64,000 bases of DNA from Taishania sp. (GTDB lineage: Bacteria; Bacteroidota; Bacteroidia; Flavobacteriales_D; Crocinitomicaceae). This document shows positions 9,359 through 18,700 of the stretch, one piece after another (the first letter of the stretch is position 1; every line of letters begins with the position of its first letter). The DNA is taken from assembly GCA_030150045.1 (NCBI GenBank), contig JASLGM010000022.1, positions 19,974-83,973 of the forward strand, read 5' to 3'. The notes under the pieces are model-generated. The model had not been told where the DNA came from. It did not search any database and worked only from the letters and a program-made list of their open reading frames with translations. The position numbers and the translations under genes are program-made.

Positions 9359-10135
9359 TTAAAATCTTAAGTGTTTGACAGTGTGTCCATTATTTTTTAA
9401 TTGTTTCAATGAATCAATACCGATTTCGATGTGTGCATTCACGAAGTCTTTCGTTACGTTTGAGTCACTTTCTGCAGTTTTTACCCCTTCAGAAACCATA
9501 GGTTGGTCAGATACAAGCAGTAATGCTCCTACTGGAATTTCATTTGCAAAACCAACACTAAAAATTGTTGCTGTTTCCATATCAATGGCCATAGCACGTA
9601 TGGATTTTAAATACTCTTTAAAATCTTCATCATGTTCCCAGACGCGACGATTGGTGGTGAAGCATGTACCTGTCCAATAATCACGACCATGGTCACGAAT
9701 TGTAGTTGATATTGCTTTCTGTAATTCGAATGCGGGTAAGGCTGGGACTTCAGGAGGGAAATAGTCATTACTTGTGCCTTCTCCACGAATTGCTGCGATA
9801 GGAAGGATGAGGTCACCTACTAGGTTTTTACGTTTAAGGCCGCCACATTTCCCCAAGAATAATACGGCCTTTGGAGAAATTGCCGATAATAAGTCCATGC
9901 ATGTTGCGGCTGAAGCACTTCCCATTCCAAAATTCATAATAGTTATGCCATCAGCGGTTGCTGTCTGCATTGGTTTATCGTGCCCCATTACTTCTACGCC
10001 ATAAGTCTTAGCGAAGATTTCTACGTAATTGTGAAAGTTACAAAGTAAAATGTATTTACCGAATTGATCAAGACTGCGCCCTGTATATCTGGGTAGCCAA
10101 TTGTTAACGATTTCTTCTTTTGTTTTCATACCCAT
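9359..10135 (-). CDS. amn: AMP nucleosidase
   Basis: A 258-residue enzyme of the nucleoside phosphorylase fold, predicted to split AMP into adenine and ribose 5-phosphate and so help control the adenylate pool. Diagnostic segments are ITIMNFGMGSASAATCMDLL, AVLFLGKCGGL and AIDMETATIFSVGFAN (the ribose-binding Met-Glu region), then LLVSDQPMVSEGVK. It is the short form usual in Bacteroidota and lacks the extra N-terminal domain of the E. coli enzyme. The start could be the first ATG or the one two codons later. It is read after the M49-like peptidase gene but is separated from it by a terminator. Confidence 0.85.
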   Translation of the reverse strand: MGMKTKEEIVNNWLPRYTGRSLDQFGKYILLCNFHNYVEIFAKTYGVEVMGHDKPMQTATADGITIMNFGMGSASAATCMDLLSAISPKAVLFLGKCGGLKRKNLVGDLILPIAAIRGEGTSNDYFPPEVPALPAFELQKAISTTIRDHGRDYWTGTCFTTNRRVWEHDEDFKEYLKSIRAMAIDMETATIFSVGFANEIPVGALLLVSDQPMVSEGVKTAESDSNVTKDFVNAHIEIGIDSLKQLKNNGHTVKHLRF

Positions 10136-10142
10136 TAAATTA

Positions 10143-10168
10143 TAAAAAAAAAGCCTCTTTCGAGGCTT
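10143..10168 (-). terminator. Intrinsic terminator after the M49-like peptidase gene
   Basis: On the minus strand AAGCCTC-GAAA-GAGGCTT (10151-10168) is followed by a T run (10143-10150). It lies just past the peptidase stop and before amn. Confidence 0.8.
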
Positions 10169-10172
10169 AATG

Positions 10173-12188
10173 TTATTTTAAAAAATGATAATTTTTACCA
10201 TAGTAAAGCATTTGCTCAACGAATGTTTGTTTATTTTCAATTTTAATATCTGTAATTTTTCCATTCTTGTCTGTTACAGGAACTAAGATAGGGTTAACAA
10301 ACCCAGAGTACGGAGCCATGTTTAAAGGCGCGTAACGATCTAGTACCTCTTTGTGAACTGCTTGGTCAACTTTACGACCATACGTTTCAACAAGCGCTTG
10401 CCCCGCCTTGAAATCACCTTCCGATTTTATGCGCTGGATTTCACGAAGTAAATCACCAAATAAACCTCTAAGTTTACTATAATCGTTGATTTTCACATAG
10501 GTTTTACCATCTTTCTTTACCCATTCAGCAACGTTGTCTTTGGCTCCTTTTTCCATTACCCACTTCGCAACTAATTGACGGTTTTGCATGTGTTCTTCTT
10601 CAATGTTTTTACCCAAATTAATGCGTTGAAGTTGCGTAATAAGACCGTTTCTTAAATAACTGTCATATTCTGCTTTTGCTACCTCTAGCGATTCCATCAA
10701 CTTTAAGTCAAGCATCTTTTGGTCATACATGAAATACAAAGCCACTAAATCTGCTCTTGCTTCTTCTAATGTACTAGAATATTGTTTCAGCGTACTTGCT
10801 GGAGGTAATACACCTGGGTTTATCTGACCTGATGCATGACCAATAACCTCGTGTAGAGCAGTATGTAACTTTCCTGCAAGACCAGCATATTTAATCGCAC
10901 GCTCTTTTTCTTCTTTAGAATATGCAAATTCATTAATCAAACCTGGGCCACCTGCTTTTTCATAAGCAGAAATAATGTTACCTAAACTAACTGATTTTGA
11001 ACCGTGCTCAGCTCTAATCCAATCGTTATTTGGAAGGTTTACTCCTATTGGTGTAGAAGGTGAGGCATCACCAGATTCAGATGCAACTTGTACTACTTTG
11101 TAACTAACACCAGTTACTTTCTTCTTTTTGTGTGCGTCCATGATCGAAGAATGATCTTCAAACCATTGTACGTTTTCAGCTAAAACCTTCATTTGTTTAC
11201 TAGCTTCAAAATCAGTAATCTGAACAATTGATTCATACGCCGCACGTTTACCAATTGCGTCATTGTATACCTCAATAAATCCAAGGATCCAATCGATGTC
11301 ACCATGAGTGGATTCTGCCCATAGGATGTTGTAGTCATCCCATGTTTTTAAATCTCCTGTGTGGAAATACTCAATTAATTTTGTAATAGCTTGTGCTTGC
11401 ATTTTGTTTTCAGCAACACCTTTCGCTAATTCTAACCATTTAACAACCTCACTTAATGCAGAGCCATATTTCCCTCCAATTTTCCACGTGTCTTCCGTTA
11501 GCTTACCATCCTTAAGAACTAGCGTAGAGTTTAGACCAAGTTCGATTGGGCGTGAAGGATCAGCCATTTTGATGTTCGCATAAAAATCCTCCACCATCTT
11601 TTGCGTCACGCCAGCACCATAGAAACCATTTGCTGAGGCTGAAATCACGTCAGCTGATTCACGGTCTTTTTTAGATTTAGCAATAGTAGGGTCGAACATA
11701 ATCTCCATAGTTTCAGCTGTCATCTTGAAAGAAACATCTGATAATAAATTAGAGAAATATGCTTTTGTAAATGTTGGGTTAAATTTTTCATTTCCATAAT
11801 GGTGATGTAGACCGTTTGCAAAGAAAACTTGTTTTGCATAGCTTTCAAATTCAGCCCAATCTTTCGTCGACTTGTCTCCAGAATACGTTTCTAAAATTGT
11901 CTCCAAAGCCTTCCTTACTTCTAAGTTATGTGGATTATTCTGATCCCATAAAATATCACGACCAGAAAGTCCAGCTTGTGCTAGGTAGTACACAAAAAGT
12001 TTCTGATTTAGTGATAGTTGATCAAAGCCTTCAATGTCATAACGTAAAACCTGAACATCAGCGAAACGATCCACGATTACATCTGATGTAGTCGCAATTG
12101 CTTCTCCTTTTTTATCCGCTTTTTCGTTTGAACAGCAAGCACTTGTAATAGCAGCCAAAATTGCGCCACTTATGAATAAATGTTTCAT
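10173..12188 (-). CDS. Dipeptidyl-peptidase III-like lipoprotein (M49 family)
   Basis: A 671-residue zinc metallopeptidase of the DPP III/M49 group, which removes dipeptides from peptide N-termini. The zinc motif is HEVIGH (H446, E447, H451, HExxGH type). The third ligand region is EEARAD near residue 476, followed by LVALYFMYD, as in known DPP III. The N-terminus (MKHLFISGAILAAITSACCS) is a lipoprotein signal, so the enzyme probably sits in the envelope rather than the cytoplasm, unlike eukaryotic DPP III. The family call is good; substrate preference is inferred. Confidence 0.85.
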   Translation of the reverse strand: MKHLFISGAILAAITSACCSNEKADKKGEAIATTSDVIVDRFADVQVLRYDIEGFDQLSLNQKLFVYYLAQAGLSGRDILWDQNNPHNLEVRKALETILETYSGDKSTKDWAEFESYAKQVFFANGLHHHYGNEKFNPTFTKAYFSNLLSDVSFKMTAETMEIMFDPTIAKSKKDRESADVISASANGFYGAGVTQKMVEDFYANIKMADPSRPIELGLNSTLVLKDGKLTEDTWKIGGKYGSALSEVVKWLELAKGVAENKMQAQAITKLIEYFHTGDLKTWDDYNILWAESTHGDIDWILGFIEVYNDAIGKRAAYESIVQITDFEASKQMKVLAENVQWFEDHSSIMDAHKKKKVTGVSYKVVQVASESGDASPSTPIGVNLPNNDWIRAEHGSKSVSLGNIISAYEKAGGPGLINEFAYSKEEKERAIKYAGLAGKLHTALHEVIGHASGQINPGVLPPASTLKQYSSTLEEARADLVALYFMYDQKMLDLKLMESLEVAKAEYDSYLRNGLITQLQRINLGKNIEEEHMQNRQLVAKWVMEKGAKDNVAEWVKKDGKTYVKINDYSKLRGLFGDLLREIQRIKSEGDFKAGQALVETYGRKVDQAVHKEVLDRYAPLNMAPYSGFVNPILVPVTDKNGKITDIKIENKQTFVEQMLYYGKNYHFLK

Positions 12189-12435
12189 GTGTTTACTTTT
12201 TTTATTGGATGTAATAATACTAAAAAAAGCTAAGGTTTTTTCTTAATTGGATATATGCAATTACTTAATCGGTTAATTTTCTCAGAAAAGTGCAATTTGA
12301 AAAAAAAAGTAAGAAACAAAAAAAATCTATAAGAAATTATTGATTTTTATTTTATATTTATTTCATTGTTAGTCTCTTAGTTGTATTAAACGGTGACTAA
12401 AATAAGAAAACTAATTATTACCTAAAATAGAATAC

Positions 12436-13752
12436 ATGTTTAAGCTACTACTGTATCTGCCGCTATTATTATCTTTTGGCGTATTTCCGTTAAATGTATC
12501 TGCTCAAATTTTTTTTTCAAATAGCGCAAATGTTTACGTAGCAAGTAATGCTACTTTATACTGTAATGGAGGAATTCAGTTGATTGGAAATTCTACACTT
12601 ACAAATCAAGGAGAGATAACTACTACTCTTTTATCTTCAAACAGTTCTGCAGGTAATTTTGAAATTCAATTACAAGCTAATGTGGATGGGAATGGTGTGT
12701 ACCGTGTTGAACAGGATTGGATTAATGACGGTCTTTTTAATGCGCAAACAAGTGAAGTTGTATTATTCGGCAATAAGGAACAATTTATTTCTTCAACAAA
12801 TGGAGTAGAGACCCAGTTTAATAATTTAACTTTAAGAGGAGGGGGAAGTAATCAAGATGCCCGTAAAACCTTAGTTAATGTCAATGCGGCAACTGGGATT
12901 GATGGTATTTTAGATTTAGCAAATCGTGAATTGAATACAGACACTCAACTTTTTACTGTTCAAAATAAAAGTCAACATGCTATTTTGTTTGCCACACCAT
13001 TTAAGGCGGAAGGATTTGTAAGCAGCATTGGTAATGGTGCATTGGTACGATTTACCAATCAAAAAGAAACATATGTTTTTCCTGTTGGTTCTAGTGTTGG
13101 TGTTCGGAGGTTTAGGCCAGTAACAATTGAACCCAATTCTTTGGATGAAAATATTTTCGCTGTTAGATTTAATAATTACTCAGGAAATATAGACCAGTAT
13201 AATGTAACAGATTTTCAAGAACCAATTTCAGAAGTAAATGATGGATTTTATCATTCCGTAGAACAAATTCAAGGAACAATTTCCCCAGATCTCTCTTTAT
13301 TTTATTTACCTGCTGATGATCGTGAATGGGAAGGGGTAGGAATTTGGAATCCTTGGGATCGCAAATGGAATGCAGTGGCTTCAGCAAAAGAGGTGATAGG
13401 AGATTTTTCAGCTTACAAGCTTATTAATTGGAATCTTTCCAATACTATGAATCATTTTGCATTGATTAATACATCAACTCCATTAAGTATTCCAAATGTT
13501 TTTACACCAAATAATGATGGGATAAATGATCACTTTGTTATTTCAGGTACAGGTTTTACAGAATATCAATTAGTGATTGTGAATAGATGGGGAGAAATTG
13601 TATTTGAAACCGATAATCCTAAAAATGGCTGGGATGGTAAATCAAATGGAAAACTTTGTAGCGATGGCGTTTATTTTTATTCGTTTTCTGCTGTTCAAAA
13701 TAAGGAATCTTTAAAAAAACATGGACACATTACTTTAATTGGAAATAAATAA
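12436..13752 (+). CDS. Secreted protein with T9SS type B sorting domain
   Basis: A 438-residue exported surface protein. A signal peptide (LLLSFGVFPLNVSAQ) leads into a beta-rich region. The last 90 residues are the gliding-motility-associated C-terminal domain (CHU_C/type B): IPNVFTPNNDGINDHFVI, then VIVNRWGEIVFE, GWDGKSNGKLCSDGVYFY. This domain directs export by the type IX system and cell-surface attachment. The central part resembles the shell of autotransporter-like stalks (NVYVASNATLYCNGGIQLIG). It is followed after 5 bases by the collagen-like protein, so the two surface proteins are probably co-expressed. Confidence 0.85.
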   Translation: MFKLLLYLPLLLSFGVFPLNVSAQIFFSNSANVYVASNATLYCNGGIQLIGNSTLTNQGEITTTLLSSNSSAGNFEIQLQANVDGNGVYRVEQDWINDGLFNAQTSEVVLFGNKEQFISSTNGVETQFNNLTLRGGGSNQDARKTLVNVNAATGIDGILDLANRELNTDTQLFTVQNKSQHAILFATPFKAEGFVSSIGNGALVRFTNQKETYVFPVGSSVGVRRFRPVTIEPNSLDENIFAVRFNNYSGNIDQYNVTDFQEPISEVNDGFYHSVEQIQGTISPDLSLFYLPADDREWEGVGIWNPWDRKWNAVASAKEVIGDFSAYKLINWNLSNTMNHFALINTSTPLSIPNVFTPNNDGINDHFVISGTGFTEYQLVIVNRWGEIVFETDNPKNGWDGKSNGKLCSDGVYFYSFSAVQNKESLKKHGHITLIGNK

Positions 13753-13757
13753 TAAAC

Positions 13758-14816
13758 ATGAAAATAAAAAATAAGGCACTGACATTGGCATTCACTTTTG
13801 GAGTGATATTACCCTTTTTCTCTCAAAATAACGTAGGTATTGGAACCAATACACCAGCTCCAGATGCTGTTTTAGAGCTGAAATCGAATAATCAAGGAGT
13901 ACTAGTTCCTAGACTAACAACTGCTCAACGAACGGGAATCTCAAACCCTAGTATCGGTTTATTGGTATATGATACAGATTTAGAATGCTTTTATTTCTAT
14001 AAAGGGAATGTGGTCTTATGGGAAAGTTTATGTACTAGTGGTGGAGGCGGATCAGTAGGTCCACAAGGTCCAGCAGGCCCACAAGGTAATCCCGGAATTG
14101 CAGGCCCACAAGGTCCAGCAGGCCCACAAGGTAATCCCGGAATTGCAGGCCCACAAGGTCCAGCAGGTCCACAAGGAGATCCCGGAATTGCAGGAGCACA
14201 AGGTCCTGCAGGTCCACAAGGAGATCCCGGAATTGCAGGAGCACAAGGTCCAGCAGGTCCACAAGGAGATCCTGGTATTGCAGGAGCACAAGGTCCAGCA
14301 GGTCCACAAGGAGATCCTGGTAATGCAGGAGCACAAGGTCCAGCAGGTCCGGCAGGCGTTCAAGGCCCAGCAGGACAGAATAATGTTATTCAAAAATATC
14401 ATCTGATTGGAACAGCAGGACGTTTAGCGGTTGCCAATGAAATCCCAGTCGTTCAACCAGGTTTGACTCAAACATTTACATTAACAGCTCCCTCAACAAT
14501 TGTTGTTACAGCTACAATTGGAGCACTAAATACACAAACTACATCTGGAGCTTATTCCAACGTAGATATGGTACTTTATGTGGATGGAAGTTATCTTCCA
14601 GTAGGCGGTTGGAATCGTTTTTCTATCGTAAATGGTAATAATACCAATTCGTTTAACACTTGTACGCTTCAGTCCATGTTTACACTGCCCGCAGGTACAC
14701 ACACTATTGATCTAAGAACATTTAGACAGAATGGTTCGACAACTCCAGTGAACATTGGATCCAACGGGCTAACAGATGTTAATCCTGGAGAACTGACTAT
14801 ATTAATATTGAACTAA
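13758..14816 (+). CDS. Collagen-like repeat surface protein
   Basis: A 352-residue exported protein. After the signal peptide come the Bacteroidota adhesin/tail-fibre-like N-terminal motifs NNVGIGTNTPAPDAVLEL and VLVPRLTTAQRTGI. Residues 101 to about 207 are a continuous Gly-X-Y tract built of six copies of a 15-residue unit (GPQGPAGPQGNPGIA and variants) plus a partial one, which should form a collagen-like triple helix. The C-terminal 145 residues are a beta-rich head, probably the trimerising or binding domain. No T9SS sorting domain is present, so it may be tethered by its N-terminal domain or by a partner. Co-transcribed with the type B protein before it. Confidence 0.85.
   Translation: MKIKNKALTLAFTFGVILPFFSQNNVGIGTNTPAPDAVLELKSNNQGVLVPRLTTAQRTGISNPSIGLLVYDTDLECFYFYKGNVVLWESLCTSGGGGSVGPQGPAGPQGNPGIAGPQGPAGPQGNPGIAGPQGPAGPQGDPGIAGAQGPAGPQGDPGIAGAQGPAGPQGDPGIAGAQGPAGPQGDPGNAGAQGPAGPAGVQGPAGQNNVIQKYHLIGTAGRLAVANEIPVVQPGLTQTFTLTAPSTIVVTATIGALNTQTTSGAYSNVDMVLYVDGSYLPVGGWNRFSIVNGNNTNSFNTCTLQSMFTLPAGTHTIDLRTFRQNGSTTPVNIGSNGLTDVNPGELTILILN
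14058..14327 (+). repeat. 45-bp tandem repeat coding for collagen-like units
   Basis: Six head-to-tail 45-bp units inside the collagen-like gene, each coding 15 residues of Gly-X-Y. The first two carry the Asn variant, the next four Asp. The near-identity at DNA level means copy number is likely to vary between strains by slippage. Open frames on other strands and phases here are by-products of the repeat. Confidence 0.9.
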
Positions 14817-14826
14817 ACGATCAGAT

Positions 14827-15081
14827 ATGAAATTATTTATTGTTTTAATAATGAGCTTTTTAAACGCCTTCCTTTTTTCGCAAGAATTCACAACATCTAA
14901 AACGAATACCGTTAAAGAGGTGGTTCAAGTAGAAAAGGAAATAACCTCCGAGGAAGAAACTGTTCTGGTGAATACTGTAAAGAAAAAAACAGAAATAAAA
15001 ATGGGTGAAGTGAGGAAGGAAGAAGTTCAAGCGAAATCCAGCAATACAGTAATGAATACGACTAAAAAAGTGCAGAATTAA
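14827..15081 (+). CDS. Small exported protein, unknown function
   Basis: An 84-residue protein with a signal peptide (MKLFIVLIMSFLNAFLFSQ) and a mature part that is almost entirely charged and Thr/Val-rich (TNTVKEVVQVEKEITSEEE). It is probably helical or disordered. It begins 10 bases after the collagen-like gene and ends that operon. I do not recognise a family. Codon use and the signal peptide favour a real gene. Confidence 0.55.
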   Translation: MKLFIVLIMSFLNAFLFSQEFTTSKTNTVKEVVQVEKEITSEEETVLVNTVKKKTEIKMGEVRKEEVQAKSSNTVMNTTKKVQN

Positions 15082-15122
15082 GTTCGATGTCATGTGACCT
15101 CTTTTTTATTGATTTTATTTTT

Positions 15123-15424
15123 TGGCGTAACCCTTTTCCCAAGTAAACTTTCGAGAAAGGGTCGGGCTATCCGTTTTATCTTTTGTTTCACTGCGTTTAC
15201 AAAAGGATATCACTGCTATCCCTTACGCGGGATGAGGTTTTCAGAAGGAAGATTTTTGTAGAAAAAAGGATCGTTTTTCAGCCAGGGCGGAGCGGTGATA
15301 GCTAAACGATCGGTAAACGGTGTGAACGCTAGTTTACCACTGCGACCAGCGGAAGCGCTTGGTAAACAGCTGGTGAACCCTTTTGCCGAAGTTTACTAAA
15401 ACGCGTAGACCGTTAAGGATGCCA
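15123..15424 (+). repeat. Structured intergenic element, copy A (both modules)
   Basis: Full-length member of a six-copy family. 5' module: GCGTAA (15125-15130) pairs long-range with TTACGC (15223-15228). Inside are hairpin 1 (CCCTTT 15131-15136 with AAAGGG 15156-15161, capped by AAG-TAAA-CTT) and hairpin 2 (CTTTTGT 15180-15186 with ACAAAAG 15199-15205), joined by GTCGGGCTATCCG. 3' module (from about 15279): CAGGGCGGAGCG, GATAGCTAAACGA, a GGTAAAC/GTTTACC hairpin, CTGCGACCAGCGGAAGC, and GCGTAGACCG near the end. No protein is apparent. Its first 134 bases recur at 25501 with one mismatch. Confidence 0.85.
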
Positions 15425-15505
15425 GAGAGAAAAATAACAAGATTAGGGAAATGAAAATAGCACGGACTTTAAATTTCGACTTTTTCGTAAGACAAAAAGC
15501 AATGA

Positions 15506-15667
15506 TTTTTTTTTAAAGTAAAAAATAATTCTAAAGAAATTGATGTGGAAGAAGTATTGGAAAACAAGTGTTTATTGGATGAGAATGAGCTTGATAAATC
15601 AATAAATGGTGTGAATGCTGACCTGAATACCTTGTTTAGGAGTAGTTATTTTTGTGTAAAAACTTGA
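15506..15667 (+). other. Intergenic stretch with an open-frame fragment, possible gene remnant
   Basis: The roughly 280 bases between element copy A and the CRISPR array (15425-15707) hold no clear gene. One frame is open from 15506 to the stop at 15667 and reads coding-like (EIDVEEVLENKCLLDENELD), but it has no ATG and begins after a poly-T tract. A GTG at 15545 could start about 40 residues. It may be the tail of a gene truncated when the island arrived, or chance. The first part (15483-15499) matches sequence beside element copy C. Confidence 0.25.
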
Positions 15668-15707
15668 TGTTTTAGCTTTCTAACCCGCTTTTTAAGTGTT
15701 TGGGATG

Positions 15708-18700
15708 AATAGGTATTAACCTATCCATAATTTCTTAATTTTAAGGGATCAAATACAACTTTGTTGTGGCTTGTTTTACCTTGATTATCGTTGTGATTTG
15801 CTATCACTTATGCTTGTCATAAGCATGGATTCCTTTAAATAGGTATTAACCTATCCATAATTTCTTAAATTTATAGGATCAAATACAACTCTTTATAATT
15901 CTATCTAATTTGGGTTCTTGTTGTGATTTGCTTTCAAGTTCTTAAATTTATAGGATCAAATACAACGTCCGATAAATCGAATAAACGAACCGTTAGGTTG
16001 TGATTTGCTTTCAAGTTCTTAAATTTATAGGATCAAATACAACTGAATGAACTCGTCAACACTTAGTGAGGTGGTTGTGATTTGCTTTCAAGTTCTTAAA
16101 TTTATAGGATCAAATACAACATTTGGGAGAGAAGAAATCCAACATATCCAGTTGTGATTTGCTTTCAAGTTCTTAAATTTATAGGATCAAATACAACGCA
16201 CAACCAAAATGGTTGCGTACATTTGTTGTTGTGATTTGCTTTCAAGTTCTTAAATTTATAGGATCAAATACAACGGGAGGTTTTACCATTACCCCAATAG
16301 ATGTGTTGTGATTTGCTTTCAAGTTCTTAAATTTATAGGATCAAATACAACTGTTGAAGCTGGTAAAAGATACAGAAAATTGTTGTGATTTGCTTTCAAG
16401 TTCTTAAATTTATAGGATCAAATACAACCATCATCCACCAATGAGATAAGGCAACTTGTTGTGATTTGCTTTCAAGTTCTTAAATTTATAGGATCAAATA
16501 CAACATAATAAACTGACCTATTTTGTTGCACAGCGTTGTGATTTGCTTTCAAGTTCTTAAATTTATAGGATCAAATACAACACCTACCAATAGAATTAAA
16601 TTCTTGGAAGTGTTGTGATTTGCTTTCAAGTTCTTAAATTTATAGGATCAAATACAACTATTTTTTTTTATTTAATATATAATATTGTGTTGTGATTTGC
16701 TTTCAAGTTCTTAAATTTATAGGATCAAATACAACATATTAAACAAAGTGCTGATGCACAATTTCGTTGTGATTTGCTTTCAAGTTCTTAAATTTATAGG
16801 ATCAAATACAACAAGAGGGATTTAAAGCAAGCGACCAGGCGAGTTGTGATTTGCTTTCAAGTTCTTAAATTTATAGGATCAAATACAACCGTGTTCCTCA
16901 ACACCCAATTACCTTGTCTGTTGTGATTTGCTTTCAAGTTCTTAAATTTATAGGATCAAATACAACGACCATTCTTTGCCCTTTGTCAAGGAAGTGTTGT
17001 GATTTGCTTTCAAGTTCTTAAATTTATAGGATCAAATACAACATCCACCAACTAAAGTTGATTATGTGGGTAGTTGTGATTTGCTTTCAAGTTCTTAAAT
17101 TTATAGGATCAAATACAACAAGAGGGGTGCTATTAAATATTCCGTATTTGTTGTGATTTGCTTTCAAGTTCTTAAATTTATAGGATCAAATACAACTACG
17201 TACCTCTTCAACAGTAACTTTTCCTTGTTGTGATTTGCTTTCAAGTTCTTAAATTTATAGGATCAAATACAACCATCATTAAACATCCTCTATTCAAATA
17301 GTTGTTGTGATTTGCTTTCAAGTTCTTAAATTTATAGGATCAAATACAACATAACCACTTCAATTAAACGACTGGAAGTAGTTGTGATTTGCTTTCAAGT
17401 TCTTAAATTTATAGGATCAAATACAACTCTGAACTACACACTTACACCAGGGCGATTGTTGTGATTTGCTTTCAAGTTCTTAAATTTATAGGATCAAATA
17501 CAACCTAAGGATTTGGAAGAGGCTAGAGTTGTTAGTTGTGATTTGCTTTCAAGTTCTTAAATTTATAGGATCAAATACAACATAAGCTATCTTGGTTATT
17601 CAAACTTATATGTTGTGATTTGCTTTCAAGTTCTTAAATTTATAGGATCAAATACAACTTAGGGTGGCACATGTCTTTGTTGAGGAATGTTGTGATTTGC
17701 TTTCAAGTTCTTAAATTTATAGGATCAAATACAACAAGAGGGGTGTTATTAAACATTCCATATTCGTTGTGATTTGCTTTCAAGTTCTTAAATTTATAGG
17801 ATCAAATACAACTCTAAGGGTAGTGTTCGACCGCTTCGCTCAGTTGTGATTTGCTTTCAAGTTCTTAAATTTATAGGATCAAATACAACTAGTATAGTTC
17901 TTGGACTAACGAAAAGTTTGTTGTGATTTGCTTTCAAGTTCTTAAATTTATAGGATCAAATACAACTCTTTCTGATAGTTTCGATTGAATCCTTAGGTTG
18001 TGATTTGCTTTCAAGTTCTTAAATTTATAGGATCAAATACAACTCAACAGATGTAACAGCGGTAAGCTCTACGGTTGTGATTTGCTTTCAAGTTCTTAAA
18101 TTTATAGGATCAAATACAACACCACGAGGCTAATACGAAATTAAACGGGTGTTGTGATTTGCTTTCAAGTTCTTAAATTTATAGGATCAAATACAACCTG
18201 AAAAAGTAAATGGCATTACGACTTGTTGTTGTGATTTGCTTTCAAGTTCTTAAATTTATAGGATCAAATACAACCACCAGCAACAGATATAATTATACCT
18301 CCTAGTTGTGATTTGCTTTCAAGTTCTTAAATTTATAGGATCAAATACAACCAAACCAATCAATTCAATGGACTGCAACTAGTTGTGATTTGCTTTCAAG
18401 TTCTTAAATTTATAGGATCAAATACAACAAACAAGAAATCTTTAAAAAGTTACCACTAGTTGTGATTTGCTTTCAAGTTCTTAAATTTATAGGATCAAAT
18501 ACAACCATCTAACTTAGGACACGCTGATGTAAACTGTTGTGATTTGCTTTCAAGTTCTTAAATTTATAGGATCAAATACAACATATTACAGGTGAAGTAG
18601 ATGAAGTAGTGAGTTGTGATTTGCTTTCAAGTTCTTAAATTTATAGGATCAAATACAACGAGTGACTATGCTTCCAGTATTGATCTGTTGTTGTGATTTG

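Noticed and set aside
14035..14406. Frames of about 100 codons on both strands over the collagen-like tract
   Set aside because: They are by-products of the 45-bp tandem repeat; the plus-strand frame with signal peptide and complete flanking domains is the gene.
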